From the NCBI GenBank assembly GCA_026874595.1, contig CM049308.1, positions 25,076,367 through 25,140,366 of the forward strand: 64,000 bases of DNA. Reading direction: 5' to 3'. This document shows, piece by piece, positions 47,771 to 62,229 of this stretch (its first letter is position 1; every line of letters begins with the position of its first letter). The stretch is from Sipunculus nudus (lineage: Eukaryota > Annelida > Sipuncula > Golfingiida > Sipunculidae). Below the pieces are notes generated by a model. It was given only the letters and a program-made list of their open reading frames with translations, did not search any database and was not told where the DNA came from. Both the position numbers and the translations under genes were made by a program.

Positions 47771-47943
47771 CTTCTGGTATTATTTTATGAGGCAATGGAA
47801 TTTTGTATTAAGATTGATCTGCATCATGGAAATAATGGTGTGCCTGAAGATGTAATCACTGTCTGATATATACAAATAATGTATATAGACTGTATGGATA
47901 ATATATAGTTTATATAAGCCTGTGTTTATTTTTATATTTTCAG

Positions 47944-48024
47944 ATTATCTGTTCAAATTCCTGGTGATTGGCAGTGCAGGAACAGGAAAATCATGCATAC
48001 TTCATCAGTTTATTGAAAATAAAT
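47944..48024 (+). CDS. Rab4: Rab4 coding exon 2
   Basis: The acceptor TTTTCAG precedes ATTATCTG, and the donor GTGAGT follows. The 81-nt exon completes Asp6 and encodes YLFKFLVIG, the P-loop GSAGTGKSC (residues 15-23) and the HQFIENK segment, ending one base into Phe33. This binds the guanine nucleotide phosphates. Rab4 is a Rab GTPase of early endosomes that drives rapid recycling of receptors to the plasma membrane. The sequence matches animal Rab4 more closely than Rab11, Rab14 or Rab2 at YLFKFLVIG and at the N-terminus. Confidence 0.95.
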
Positions 48025-48829
48025 GTGAGTATAGCCTTTATTATTAGTTGTTAATTATTATTATTGCAATATTTCAACAATAGCTCATTCAGCAAGCACT
48101 GTTTTTCAGTGAGGTTCTGCTACAGTTTAAAACATATGATACATTTGGTCATTAGTACAAAATCTATGGAAGCAGATAACATGCATGTCATACTGTACAT
48201 TAATGATAGAACAATCAAAGATATCTGATGACAAAATAGGAAAAAGCTAAAGTTATAACATGGAAAAAAAAGCATTACTAAATTTGTTCATTTGATCCAT
48301 GTAATCTATGATTTACCCCACACGAAATGAGGGATATTGTTTTCATTTGATTCTGTGTGTGTGTGTGGATCTGCAAGTTATCTGAAGAAAGGTGTTGATT
48401 TGATCGAAATTCGAAATATAGGTCAGTATTTTAAAAATCTCCAATTGATTAAATTTTTTGAGAAAATAACCTTCTCTTGGTTCATTTCCTGGTTCATTTA
48501 TAAGGCTATAGTATGATATGATTTTTACTGTCCAGATAAATTTACTTTTCCTTTAACTGATTTATACTTACTAAACCAAATGCTTATTAGTCACATTTTA
48601 CTCTTTCAGTCATGGGAAGTGGTTTAAATATGAAATTTCATTCAAAAGCTGGTGATTTTTTTTATCCCAACACATAACTTTATATGGATATTATAGGAAA
48701 TTGATAGCCAATTTGTGTATATGTTTACAAAGCTTCATTTGTGTTGAATAAGTGAGAAAAATAATTTACAGAAAAAAAAGTTGCTTTTCAATTCTATCCA
48801 GATTATCATAATAATTGTATCCGCCAAAA
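48025..48829 (+). other. Rab4 intron 2, proximal part
   Basis: AT-rich intron without recognisable exons or repeats, apart from a short GT tract near 48355. Confidence 0.5.
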
Positions 48830-49900
48830 CAGAGTTTTGCGAATACTATGTTTTCAGCCCGTTGCTGCCGCCACCGTGGCGTAGGTGTCTGGAGAACTCC
48901 TCCGGAACCAATGGGCGTAACTTTATGAAACCCGGCATTATGTTCGGGTCACACCCCGATTTTGTTTTGACCACTGACCTTTCCTCTCTCCAGTGCGTCC
49001 ATCTGTTGTCTGTTTTGACACATTAACCCACATATCTCAGGAACCGTTTGACTGATCCGGAAAATTTTTTGCACAAATGTAGCCCTTAGATAGCTTTATA
49101 ACATACATAAAAATGGTGGCGCCACCTGCAACCATTTTTGCATAGCTTCCATCTGTTCATCTGCCTTGGGATAAAATCACTCATATCTCTGCATTGGTTG
49201 GACTTATCCACCTGAAATTTTGCATGTGTATACATCCTGGACAGCTTTCTTGATTTTATGACAGGTGGCGCCACCTACATTCACGTTTACGCTGCAGACA
49301 TCCAAGCTCATATCTCGGGAACAGTTTGACTGATTGGGCCAAAATTTTGCATGTGTATAAATCTCACATAGCTCTTTATTATACGCAAAACTGGTGGAGC
49401 CACCTGCAACCATTTTTGCACACTGTCGGCCTGTTTGTCTGCCGTGGTATAAAATCACTCATATCTCTGCATTGGTTGGACTTATCCACCTGAAATTTTG
49501 CATGTGTATACATCCTGGACAGCTTTCTTGATTTTATGACAGGTGGCACCACCTACATTCACATTTACGCTGCAGACATCCAAGCTCATATCTCGGGAAC
49601 CTTTTGGCCGATTGGGCCAAAATTTTGCATGTGTATAGATCTCACATAGCTCTTTATCATACGCAAAACTGGTGGCGCCACCTGCAACCATTTTTACACA
49701 GCATCCGTTTGTTTGTCTGCTGTGGGATAAAATCACTCATATCTCTGCAGTGGTTTGACTTTTTGCATTTGTATACAACTTTGATAGCTTTCTGGATTTT
49801 GTGGTAGGTGTCACAACCTACATACACATTTCGGCTGCAGACATCCATGCTAATATGCAACACACCTCACTCTATTTCCACTTGTTACTCAATCCATGCC
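48830..49900 (+). repeat. ~278-bp tandem array in Rab4 intron 2 (family R4-like)
   Basis: After a 5' lead (48830-49080) come about three copies with GGTGGCGCCACCTGCAACC (near 49114, 49391 and 49669), ATAAAATCACTCATATCTC and GAAATTTTGCATGTGTATAC. GGTGGCGCCACC is a perfect 12-bp palindrome. Minus-strand ORFs in it repeat the same peptide and reflect the array. Confidence 0.85.
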
Positions 49901-50786
49901 TCACTTCACCTGTCCCACTCTGATTTCAGTGGATACACGTAGTCGCTTGTCGACTACCCGTATTCTAGTTTATAATTGACGTGCTTGGGAACATATAGAC
50001 AAACAAAGGTAAATACATGATCTCCTTACTGAAGGTAAAAGTGAGCTCCTTCTTATGCTTATGTTTGAGTTATCAGCAAATGATATTTCATGATCAGTAT
50101 TCAACATTAACCTTTTAAAGTGCCTGCCCCATCAATTTGTAACACCCAATATGTAACACCTGCCCTGTATAAATTTAGACTCGCCCTACAAAATCAGTAA
50201 CTGTGGCCAGGTTGCAAAGTGTGCTCTACATCACCATTTTGCCAGTTTTATTTTATATGAAACAAATAACAGATAATTTTGGATAAAAATGTATTGTTGA
50301 TATGTTTTAATGGAACCAAATGTTTTGGGATTTAATTGAAATATTAGGTAAGTTGTATACTTAATCCACTTGCTGAGTTGGTCAAATAAGATTTGACTTT
50401 GTTTGCCATCCCACTAATTAATGAATATTAATTTTTTTGCCTCAGGCAAGTGAGCAACTGTTAATGTTTAGGCCTGATGATGTACTATCCCAGCTTCAGT
50501 ATGAGTTGAAGCCCCATGCACAGTTATTTATCATGATGCTGTAAATATTTATGTGAGTGATAGCACCTACAAGGGAACATGTTACCTGTTCTGTTGTGTC
50601 TATATATAGCTGAAACCCCTGACAGTTCATCAGGTTATTACATTTTGACATGACCAGTGTCACAGTAGAGTGCTCCATGAGTCTTTGACTACTGATCTGA
50701 GGCACTATGAGGTCAGGGTTTGAGTCTCTTCTAGACTTCTGCTTGGTGCTTATATGAACTTGAAGATATAGGAGACTGATACTTTT

Positions 50787-51400
50787 TAGCGAACCTGTGA
50801 GCTTAGGCTTTGGTGTGGCTTTGTCCGGTATCCGTCATCTGTAAGTTAACCCATACTATCACAAAAATGGCAGGAACTAGCATCACCAAATTTTATGCAA
50901 AAAAAATCAGTCATCTAAAAAGACAAATTGTGCAATATTTCATAGAAACAATCTTTCTCAAGTTTGTTTGAATGGTTCCAGTTTGGTGATTTTTCGCAAA
51001 GTTACAGGAAGCTGAACTATGGTGAAAAAAAGCATACTAAAATTACAATATCAGAAACAGCTGGAGCTATCATTGCCAAATTTTATGCAAATGTTGGTCA
51101 CATGAGTCATATTTGAAATTGAGGTATTGGTGGCCAGGTGGCACCACCTGCATAGACCTTTTTTGTACTTGGGTCATTGGTCATTAATACATTAACCCAT
51201 AATTTCTAATTTTTTCCAAATTTTATGCAAAAAATAGTCACATATCAAATGTTTTGGGATTGAGGTTTTCGTGGTGCTACCTGGATCTACTTACATTTTA
51301 TGGGGGAAAAGCTTGAAAACCTTTGAAATTCTTCTTCTCCAAAATCATTCAGCCAAATTGTTCAATATTTCACAGAAATGCACTGGAGCAGCCGTTCATT
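50787..51400 (+). repeat. Dispersed repeat (family R2), copy 2
   Basis: Starts with GCGAACCTGTGAGCTTA exactly as at 29142 and keeps the CAGGAACTAGCATCACC and TTACAGGAAGCTGAA-like blocks. It contains an internal repetition of ATTGCCAAATTTTATGCAAA-like sequence. Confidence 0.65.
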
Positions 51401-51744
51401 CTATTGCATCAGTACCATGGTAAACAGTCAGTAAATTTGCATAAGGCTACAAGTGATTAATAACACAAAAAGTAACATATTTAGTGTCCTATTAGCATAC
51501 AAGAAGGGTAACTTCCTGGTACTGCTAACCTGTACCAGCCACCCATAGAATTTAATGACAATGTTCCTCTATTCATACTGCATATGGCGTAGGTAATACA
51601 TACCAACCTTCAATGCTCATCAAAGAAAATGCACACCAAGTAACATGTCAAAGCCCTATCCGTTCATTTATAGTTTGTCTCATGTGTTGACTGATGACAC
51701 ACCAAAAACCTAGCAATGTAGCATGTTATGTTGCCTCTGCTTTT

Positions 51745-53085
51745 TATTATGCTCCCGCCACAAAGTGGCCGGGGCACATAGTTTTACCCATGTCCATCCT
51801 TCCTTCATTCCGAAATCAAACAGTTGTACGGACTTTTTTTCGCAATGCCTGCAGATATTGGCCTGATTTTTGGTGTGTGGGCAGATATAGACCAGTTACA
51901 GATCCAGTTTGCGTTTCTTCCCGGTTGACCTACTTTGAAGGTTTTACGCCTCCTAAACTTAAAAAATTTCATGAAAAATAGAAATTTTCATGACAAATAC
52001 ACATGTACAGACTTTTTTTTCCAATGCCTGCAGATATTGGCCTGATTTTTTGTGTGTGGGCAGATAATGACCAGTTAAAGATCGAGTTAGCCTTTTGTCC
52101 CGGTTTACCTACTTTTGAACGTTTTACGCCTCCTTAACTTAGAAAATTCCATGAAAAATAGAAATATTCATGACAGATACACATGTATGGACTTTTTTTC
52201 GCAGTGCCTGCAGATATTGGCCAGATTTTTTGTGTGTTGGCAGATATAGACCAGTTACAGATCGGGTTCGCGTTTCGTCACGGTTGACCTACTTTTGACC
52301 ATTTTACGGCTCCTGAACATAGAAAATTTCATGAAAAATATGAAATTTCATGACAAATACACATGTACGGACTTTTTTTCGCAATGCCTGCAGATATTGG
52401 CCTTATTTTTTGTGTGTGGGCAGATAATGACCAGTTACAGATGGAGTTCACATTTTGTCCCAGTTGACCTACTTTTGACCATTTGACGGTGCTCTAACAT
52501 AAAAAATTTCATAAAAAAGTGCACACATATGGACTTTTTTTCCCAGTGCCTGCAGATACGGGCCTGATTTTTGGTGTGTAGGCAGATAATGACCAGTTAC
52601 AGATCGAGTTCTTGTTTTGTCCCAGTTGACCTACTTTTGACCATTTGACTGCTCCTGAACATAGAAAGTTTCATGAAAAATAGAAATTTTCATAACAAAT
52701 GCATATGTACTGACTTTTTTTCCTCAGTGCCTGCAGATACCACCCTGATTTTTTATGTGTGGGCAGATAATGACAGTTACAGATCGAGTTCATGTTTCGT
52801 CCTGGTTGACCTACTTTTGATTGTTTTACGGCTCCTAAACATAGAAAATTTCATGAAAGACAGAAATTTTTATGGAAAATGCACATGTATGGACTTTTTT
52901 TCACAATCCCTTTATATACTGGCATGATTTTTGGTGTGTTGCTTGATAATGACCCGTTACAGATCAAGTTTGCATTTTGCCCTTGTTGACCTACTTTTGA
53001 CCATACGACACCTCCTGAACTTAAAAAAATTTTTTTTTTGCCCCAGGCGGGGGCATTCGTGTCGTTCCGACACATCTAGTTAGTA
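51745..53085 (+). repeat. ~175-bp tandem array, 7 units, with G/C-rich ends (family R7)
   Basis: Seven units share GACTTTTTTTCGCAATGCCT, GCAGATATTGGCCTGATTTT and GGTTGACCTACTTTTGACC landmarks (near 51830, 52005, 52190, 52368, 52530, 52710, 52890). The array starts with GCTCCCGCC..GGCCGGGGCAC and ends with GCCCCAGGCGGGGGCAT, roughly inverted with respect to each other. That layout suggests one mobile element whose core expanded by tandem duplication. Confidence 0.85.
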
Positions 53086-56000
53086 AAGTTTCACATCAGT
53101 CTTTTAACTGGGCTGTGAAATATAGAAGTAAGTAAAAAAAATGGCGGTAAAGGAGACCACTTTGTTGTTTGACATTCTGACTTGACAGCTGGAAAAACAT
53201 AATGTGACCACAGGGCTTGACATTACAATTAAACTTCTTTCCCAGGGCACCTAAAAATACTGGTAGGGCTCCTACTTGCCTGATTGGGCAAGTGGGTCTG
53301 GCATAAACCTTTTACACAAAGGAATCCTAACTAATTTAGTTTTAAGCCATTTTCTATTTTTAGGAGAATTGAAATCATATTGTAATACCTTTGTCTTAAA
53401 TTGCTTGTATGTTTATATGTACAAATTATGAAGAGAAATATCATGAACAATAAATATCCTGTGGACCACACTTTGTGTTTGTAGCTGTGATCGCCAATTT
53501 TTGTAGGATAAGTAAAAATTCAAATGAGGCAAGTAAAAGCTAGTTGTTACTTGACCTACAACAGGTCTGATTTTTGAGCCGCAACACGCCTTTGTTTATG
53601 TTGCCTGGTCAACTGTTTTTTACACTCTTTCCCCACATTTACAGGAGTAAGCTAACAGTTTCATGGCAATATTTTTTTTTACATAGGAGACAGTATTAAA
53701 AGTTCTAGGCCAAAGGCTGCAGGAGCCATTCCTTCTGACCAAGGAGTGAATATTAATGTCTTACCAGCATGGCATGTAATTCGCATGAGACAAATAATCC
53801 AAAATATTGCAAGACAGTTCACAATGACTGCAATCAATATATTCATCTGTGCAGCTAGTCCAAGTGATGACCTCAGTCAATGCGACACCTACGTCATTAA
53901 CCTTTGTGACATCATTATTGCCTTGTAAACAGCTATCGCAAGGAAGACCTTCCATGTAGGGGCGTTTTTGGGGCTCATTATATAATAATTAGGTCAAAAG
54001 GGCGGGGCATAAGGGCTCTGCTGGTGAGGTCAATTATTATTTGTCAGAATAAGTTATAAAATCATGTTCAGTGATGGTATCACCGTGCAGTTGTTTACGT
54101 GCTTTTGTTCACAGGTTGCTGATTTCTCATATAGAAGAATTCTTTAATCCAGATGTAATTTACTTTCAAGTTTATTCAATCAAAGTTAACAATAACAAAT
54201 GTCCAAAATATATGTTCTAATAGTTTGCCCTATTTTCCACTTAACTGATTCTGTTCTCTGTCTCTCTCTCTGTATTAACTCCTGTCCTTATTCCTGTCTC
54301 TTCTCTCTCTGCTAGCTCTCTAACTCTTCGACTCTCTTCTCTTTAGCTCTGACCTTCACTGTCTGGTTCATTAACCAGCATCTCTATTTATACATTTGCC
54401 CAAAATAATAATTGCAATTAAGGAATTTCTTAAAGCATTAATACAAGACATATTGTGTAATACATTCAACGCCTTTCTTGCCCTTCTGAGAACACCTATG
54501 TCTAAACTGTTAATTAATTAATTTATCTGTGCCTGTCACTTTAAGAGTAAACCCTGTCAAATGTATGAACATGCTTATTAATGAATTCTCTGTGAACACT
54601 TATCAAAGAGCTGGCAGTTAAATAATAAACTGAATTGTAATTAGAAAGTTATTCTGTACAGAAGTCTGCTAAATACCTGTTTCATTCCTTAGGACTGATC
54701 ACCTTATAAAATCTAATGACAATTGGTAAAATATAATGATTTGAATTACCATAAAATTATTACTCTGGTGATAATTGTAAGAAAACTATCAAATAATGAT
54801 CAGTTATTATTTGATCATTTGACCTACCTTTTGTATCACCAGTAAATTTGCTTTTTAGAATTATACCCAAAATATTAACCTAGTAAACTCCATCTGTCTT
54901 GTTAGTCCTGCTATACATATATATTGTTAAATTAAGCACCAACACTTGTTCACTACACAAGCTTAGGTTTTAATGCTGCATGTTTATTTGTTAAAAATTA
55001 ATGTTTGTTCTGTTTTTCTATGAGGAATTTTTTTAAAAAATTAATATGACTTCTCTGAATGTACATACATAAGTGTTTGTAATCAGTTATGCAAAAATGT
55101 AACCAATTTAATTTATTTTGACAGAAACAAACAAATATCAATATAATCAAACAATTGGCATCTCCCTCTGATAGTTATCAAATGCATTTTAGTCCTAGAA
55201 GACCAAAATCTGATAATCAAAATTAAAACAGTATATAGGCATACAGCTACACAAGGCAGTGAGATAAAAAGATGAATGAAACTTAGGAAAACTCACTTTG
55301 CGTAGTTGAATATTTTCTTCACACCTGCCAAGCATGAAGTCATATTTTGAGTAATGGTGTGAAAATATATTGGGGCCTGTATGTAAGGGGCCCTTTGGGT
55401 CACTGTCCCACTGGGTACATAATTTATGACATACAATGAATCATCTGACAGTTACTAAATCCTGTAGATTCCCAGCAGTACCAGTATTTTGTTTTTATTT
55501 TGAATTAGAAAAGTCATTTGAAAAAAAAAAAAATAAATAAAAATCTGTTGTTATCATCTGTGGCATACAGTTTAAACTGCTTTATTAAATAAAGAGTGGT
55601 TTTCATTAGAGCTCATACCTCTGCCAAGACCAAACAATACCTGTAAATTCACTAGGACTGTGATCCACAGAAAATTTGATCCTTGGGTTATCATTGGCCC
55701 TTTTCCCACCCCTCCACTAAGTTTAATGGAAAAGGGTTGAGTAGTTGATTGTGTACATTTGCAAACAAACAAACAGGCATCGATTAAAACATAACCGCTT
55801 TGCATTATTATACTCCTGTCTATGATGAGACGTATTATGTAATACCCACAGTCATCCATACTTTAACTTTTTGGGTTCCTGTGATAACTTACCTGGGCTT
55901 TGATGGATTTTAAAAAAAACTCACCATAACCACTTAATAATAAGTTATATTGCCTGAACTGGATTATGTTAAAAATCCACACATATTAAATAAGGTCATA

Positions 56001-57071
56001 GGGCACAAGGCTACTTTGTGATGTTGGTGTGATAACATGCAAGGAATATGATGGATTATGATAATACTCAACATAAATATCAATCAATATAATATCTCGC
56101 CTAAGTTTGATTTCAAGCAAAATCCATGCATATTAAATTTAATGAGGTCAGGGGTCACCAGACCTTGCATGGTCTGATTGATTTTCATGTAACTCATGTC
56201 ATGAATATTAACCAATACAGTTTCTCACCTGTATTACATTCTCAGCAAATTCACACATATTTAATGAGGTCAGAGGTCACAAGTTATGCTACAGGCATAT
56301 TATGCACCATTTTTCATTGCGCTTGTTTTAGAAACTTTCCGTTGCGCTTTGTTTGTGAGAGTTTCCAATTCACGAAAATTGAACCCTTGTAAAACACTGA
56401 AAAAGCAGAAATCGAAAAAATTTAACCCCACGAATATGAAGCCAACCACAGTATATCATCATACATCTTCTGATATTTAGTATGTGAAGGCCATGCATTC
56501 AAAGCATACATGACATGACATTATGGTTTATTATCACCATATGGTCTGGGTCTTGCTCACTAGAGACCTGGTGCTGGTATGTTTCTGTATTACATTGCCT
56601 TAAAAAAAGTACACTTATTTTTTTGTAATATACATAACATATCTGTTTGAATTTAAACACATACATGCACTGGGCAGATCACTTACCAGTGAATGACCTG
56701 ATTCATGACAAGCAAGCATTCTGATATTTATTTTCATTGATTTTGACTAAAATTATCGGTTTTTGGTTGGAGAATGTGGGATTCGTCCCACCCCGTCAGA
56801 CCCCTTACCTTTTTAGTGGAAATTTTAGAAATCCAACATTCACTTGCAATATGAGACAACACAAATATTCCTATAGGCAACAAAAATTTACTTAAGGATC
56901 TTCATAAGTTTATATACTCTATACACTGATACAATAGAAGAAATGTGGTTCAAATGACATAGTAGACCAACTGTTTTTCACGAAGAGGTTAATAACCAGT
57001 CTTAACAGAGATATATGCATTTATTTGAGAAAAAAATATTTAAGGACTGTACGCTCCTGCCACCTTGTGTA
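53086..57071 (+). other. Rab4 intron 2, middle part
   Basis: No exon recognised. A CT-rich stretch lies at 54240-54370. The open stretch 53746-53928 has no family resemblance and no flanking splice sites that keep the Rab4 frame. Confidence 0.5.
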
Positions 57072-57400
57072 ATTGTTTCTGGAAATCTGCATTCAAAGGA
57101 ATGCAAGCCGACACCATGTAATTGGTCCCTGACTCCCTATTCTGTCCATGGGATGGTCCCTAAACTGTGTTTGCATCCACTTATTTGGTCATTATTCCCA
57201 GGTTCATTTGTGCATAAATGACTGTACATTTATGAATATTCCTTGATGACATTCCTGAATCCAGATCATGTGACGGAGTCACTACAAAATCAAATCAGTC
57301 CTTCAGGGGCCCTTTCTCAAAAATCCCTAAACATTTTATGAAATTCCATTCATTTTTTGTGAACAAACATATAAACACACACACAAATAGGGATGAATGC
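57072..57400 (+). repeat. Dispersed repeat (family R6), copy 2
   Basis: Same orientation and landmarks as 47447-47770: AAATCTGCATTCAAAGGAAT, TGACATTCCTGAATCCAGATC, and an ACACACACA tail. Confidence 0.7.
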
Positions 57401-58929
57401 ATACCCTCCTGTTTGAGGCAAATATCTCTTGCATTCAGCTTCTGCTTACCAAATAATGTAGGGACATATAAAAGGCAAAGGTGAGTCACAACCACAGAGT
57501 TTTGGACACAGTCATTTTGTAGCTATTGATCTAGCAATCCTGGATTCCTCAGGCAGTACCTCAGGAAGTGTTTCTTAATTGATTCTGGTTTCTGTTATTA
57601 TCAATGTAAAATGTGATTATTTGTAACAATCATGAGTGTTGCAATGAATAAATCTACCAGATATAATAAAACACTTGTGTCCCCATGATTAATCAAAGGG
57701 AATTTTATCTGATCAGGAGATTTTATGAATGGGCAGGCACCTCATATGTATTTGTAATTTAATCCATATATTTTAAGACTATGATTTCTGCTATTTTCAC
57801 ACTAAGCAATGCTTTTATATTTTTTTTACCAGTATTGAGTTTACCTTTCCATTCAATTTACTAAACTGAAGGGATGAACCTTTGCCTGTCAATGTCAGCT
57901 AGGTTTTTGGCTATAGGTCAGAATGAACGCCTTTGTTGTATTATAAATCACATTTTGGCAAATGTGTTTGCTGATATACTTGATGTGTTGCCAATATTAG
58001 TTCATGTTATATGATAGTTTGATCAAGATAAATCATCTGAGGTATACGAACATGTAAAATGATGTAATGCAAAAATTTGAGGATGAAAATAACTCACATT
58101 GAGTTAGTCAGGTGAGTGTAATGACCCATGGATCACTTGTTTTCTTAATCTGTATTCTGTTTGTCACATAGTATAACAATTTTTTAAAATGTCATTGGAA
58201 GATTATTTCTCAATCCAGATGCTAGTTATTTATTTACTGTTCTTCAGGCAAGATACCTGATTTTTTTCTTGCTAGATAATTATTTTGATGAGATATACTA
58301 TATTGCCTTTATAAGCTAAAATCTTCTGATATTTTATAATCAATTTGAATTACCTGAGTATGTCAAGCATGTTAAAACTCATATTAATAAATTGACATGC
58401 AGCTAAGATCTTTACATAAACAAACTACACATTGGAAAGCTTCTTGCTGGCCCAACTTCTAACACCTATGTATCCTGCCTGCTTTGCCACTGTGGTTATT
58501 ATTATTACAAAATGCTACATTTCCAAATGTCATGGACATTATCTAAAGAACTCTTCTGGAGATTGCTGGGAAATTTTACCTGAAATTTATTTATAGATAT
58601 GAGAGGATGTTGGCTATAAAGTTTCTCTCATGTCCCAAATCTAAAATGGCCACCAAGCATTGAGCTTGGTTTTCTTTTAACACACAACTCGAGACAGCTT
58701 GAGCCATTGCAGAGATATTGGTCCCCATGAGATACAGAAGGCGACTTACAAGTGCATTTAATTATAGACCCATAAGGCTACTAGCTAGCAAACTAAAGAA
58801 CTCAGGCACAACAGAGCCCTAATTGAGGGGCTTTACATTTCCAATCATATCTAATTTTCTGTTTGAATAAGTTCTGTATACCATTAATAATACATTTAAA
58901 ATAAGACTCAGTACAGTTAATTTGTGTTC

Positions 58930-59240
<311 letters not shown>

Positions 59241-59267
59241 TGAGCCAGTTTCTATTGTTGTGGTTTT

Positions 59268-59627
59268 TTAGCTCAGCTGACTGTAAGTCATCTGAGCTAT
59301 AGCGATCACTCTTTGTCCGTCGTCCGTCGTCCGTCCGGCCATCCGGCCGTCTGTCCGTTAACAAGGCACAAATAGTAACCGCTAGACCTGGAATCTTCTT
59401 ACTTTACATCCAGAGAGGTCCATGAAAAATCGCCATGGAAACCTCGAATTAGGTCTCTGTTACCAATATCCTTCGAGCTATGGGGCCCCATAGTACCCCC
59501 CAGAATAGTGAAAAATTTCACTGATGGTCATGATTTTTGGCATACATATTGATCATGAGATGTTCTATCAGTTCCTGCAGACTGGGAGCGCCACCTGTAT
59601 TTTTTTATTTTTTACGAATTTTTAGCT
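59268..59627 (+). repeat. R5 repeat copy downstream of Rab4 exon 3
   Basis: Begins AGCTCAGCTGACTGTAAGTC 30 bp after the exon, followed by GTCCGTCGTCCGTC repeats and the CATCCAGAGAGGTC and GAGCTATGGGGCCC blocks. It is interrupted at its 3' side by another R5 start at 59628. Confidence 0.8.
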
Positions 59628-61080
59628 CAGCTGACTATAAGTCATCTGAGCTATAGTCGTGGTCCATTGTCCGTCGTCCGTCCGTCCGTCCGTAGATGTG
59701 GCACGTTTTGAAACCGTAAGACCTAGGAATCCAAAATTCGGCATAATGTTAGATGTCCCCAAGATCTCCTACCAAGCCGAAAACTGGGTCTTTTGGACTT
59801 CGTTCCTTTGAGAAATTAAGGAAAAACCTTAATTTTTTATTAAAAACCTATTTTCACACTTCAGGACTGCCTAATATCAAAACCACTCATCTGTTTTTCC
59901 TCATATTTACCATATATTCCTCTATATAGTTCCTATGTACATTCAAGAAATTATGTCTGTATTATATAATTTAAAAAAGTTATGGACCCAAACATAATGC
60001 ATTTTGTAAAAAATCAGGAAAGATATTTGATCACTTAACACAAAACATGTTAAAGCTATGGACCTTTTTTCCAGTAATATAACTTTAATTAATCAAAATT
60101 AAATTGTATACCCAAAATTAGATGAAAATCTTTTTAATTTTTTAAAATATTAATAAAAATAAAAAATTGGTACCTTAAATTTTGCCCAACTTTGACCATG
60201 GCACGTGTTTTTCCTGTAAGTACTGTGGATTTAATTTTCACAGCATGTTTTTGTTAGCTTTTTCAACTGTTAACACCAAAAATTTGAAACCAGTTGATCA
60301 AAAACTGTAGATTTTATTCAAGTTTTCAAGCACCATGTAACATTGTTTACATCAAGCTAGTATTATGCAGTTTGCAAGAGCTCAGCTCCCCAGCTTCAGC
60401 TCATAGTTCCTTAAATTCGGCATACAGTTAGATGTCTCCAAATCCCCTACCATGCCAAGAATTTGGTCACTAGGACTTAATACCTTCAAGATATTAATGA
60501 TAAACTTCATTTTTCCATTAAAAACCCATTGTCCCACTTCAAGACTGCCTAATATCAAAACCACTGATCTGACTTTAGTCATAAATAATATACATATTTT
60601 TCATTCTCTATGCACATGCCAGAATGATGTCAGTATTGCACATGCCAGAATGATGTCAGTATTGCGTTATGGGCCAGTAAAGTTATGGGCCCAAACATAA
60701 TGCACTTTGTAAAAAATCAAGAAATATATTTACTCTCTTAACAAGGGGATTGCTGAAGCTAGAGATTTTTTGTCAGGGATGTAACATTATTTAATCAAGA
60801 TTCAATTGAATACCCAAAATTAGTTATGAATTTTTCAAATTTTATAAGTTATTAGTATAAATGTAAAATTAGTAACTTAAATTTTGCCCAAATTTGACCA
60901 TGGCACGTTTGTTTCCTGTGAGCACTGTTGATATAATTTTCATATCATGCACACATAAGGATTTCAGCTTTTAAGTTTAGAAAGCTGAAAGAAATTGGCC
61001 AAAAATTGTAGCTTTTATTAATGTTTTTATGAGACCCTGTCAGACTTTGGCTCTATCCAGCCCCTCTTGAGTCACCTGTA
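59628..61080 (+). repeat. R5-headed repeat with an internal ~690-bp duplication
   Basis: After an AGCTCAGCTGACTATAAGTC head and GTCCGTCC repeats, the TTCGGCATA..GTTAGATGTC to GGCACGT block is present twice (about 59730-60200 and 60415-60910). A 26-bp unit (CACATGCCAGAATGATGTC..) is also doubled exactly near 60612-60663. Confidence 0.7.
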
Positions 61081-62229
61081 TGTTGACCTTGTTGAACTTT
61101 CAGCAAATTATGCATGCTTGAGGCGAGGCATACACCGGAATCCAGGCAGCTTATGGCCAGCCACAGTTGATCCAGGTGTCCAACCCAACTTATCTAGTAG
61201 TTTTAACCAACTGCATAACAATAAACAATAAATTAATAAATTTTTATTGGTTTTTAATAAAAAGTTTAAGAAAAATAGAAAAGGAATTTGTTAGTTTATA
61301 ATAACAGGAAATTAACTTGCAGTTACTGATGATATAAGAATCTTGTATCGATGGATAGAATGTCACGTATTCCAAAGAACACCATGCAGTCACCTATGGT
61401 ATTTTTCAGTTCAATTTTAATGATAAAGAAGTAAATCATATTATTCATTACTAATCATTAGGGATCATATGAAGGAAATTTATGATAGACAAAGATGCAG
61501 TTGATAATATTAATCTAGATTCCTACTGTGTCTAGTGTGTACATTGATGTGAAATTAGTCCAAAATGAATTTATTACAGTTATTTTTTAATATAAATAAA
61601 AGCCATAAAACCAGGTACTTATGATCATTATTTAAATGTGTGAATTTTGTATATTCTGGATTCTCAACATCATTGTTTGGTGAAAACTGAATAAACACCA
61701 GACATGGTGCGAATACTTTGTAATTGTATTTAAATACGAATATGATTATGTATTCCATTATAAAATTTCTTGCATTAAGAATGGGAATTCAGGTAAAAAT
61801 GAAAGTATATGAATACCAGTGCAAATACTTTCAAAATGTATTCATGAATGCATTCATGAATATATTCTTTAATATTATTTTAATAATAATTTCAGTTATA
61901 TTTCATTTTAAAAAATCATATAATTCTCTTATTATTTTTAATAAAAATTATATTTGGGACAATATTTGTAATTTTTTTTAATTAATAGTTAAACCCTTAT
62001 ATATTCTGCTTATAAGTTATATGGCCAAGTCAAAATCTGTGTGACAATAGTACTCCATTTGTTAATAAAATAAATGAAATCAATCCTCTTCCCTGTCTCC
62101 AAAGGTACTATCAAAATTATACATAAGCTAAAACAACAACAACTCGTAATACAGCTTATATTTATTACCACACAAAACCAGCATGTGCCTCATTTCTAAA
62201 TAATATTTTTTTATCATATATAACAGCTG
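61081..62229 (+). other. Rab4 intron 3, AT-rich, nothing recognised
   Basis: Very AT-rich intronic sequence; no splice-flanked frame continuing Rab4 after Arg71 (expected to begin with a SVTRSYYRGA-like peptide) was seen here. Confidence 0.5.

Noticed and set aside
49086-49863. Several minus-strand ORFs with shared peptides
   Set aside because: They repeat because the DNA is a tandem array; stops and frames are not conserved between units.
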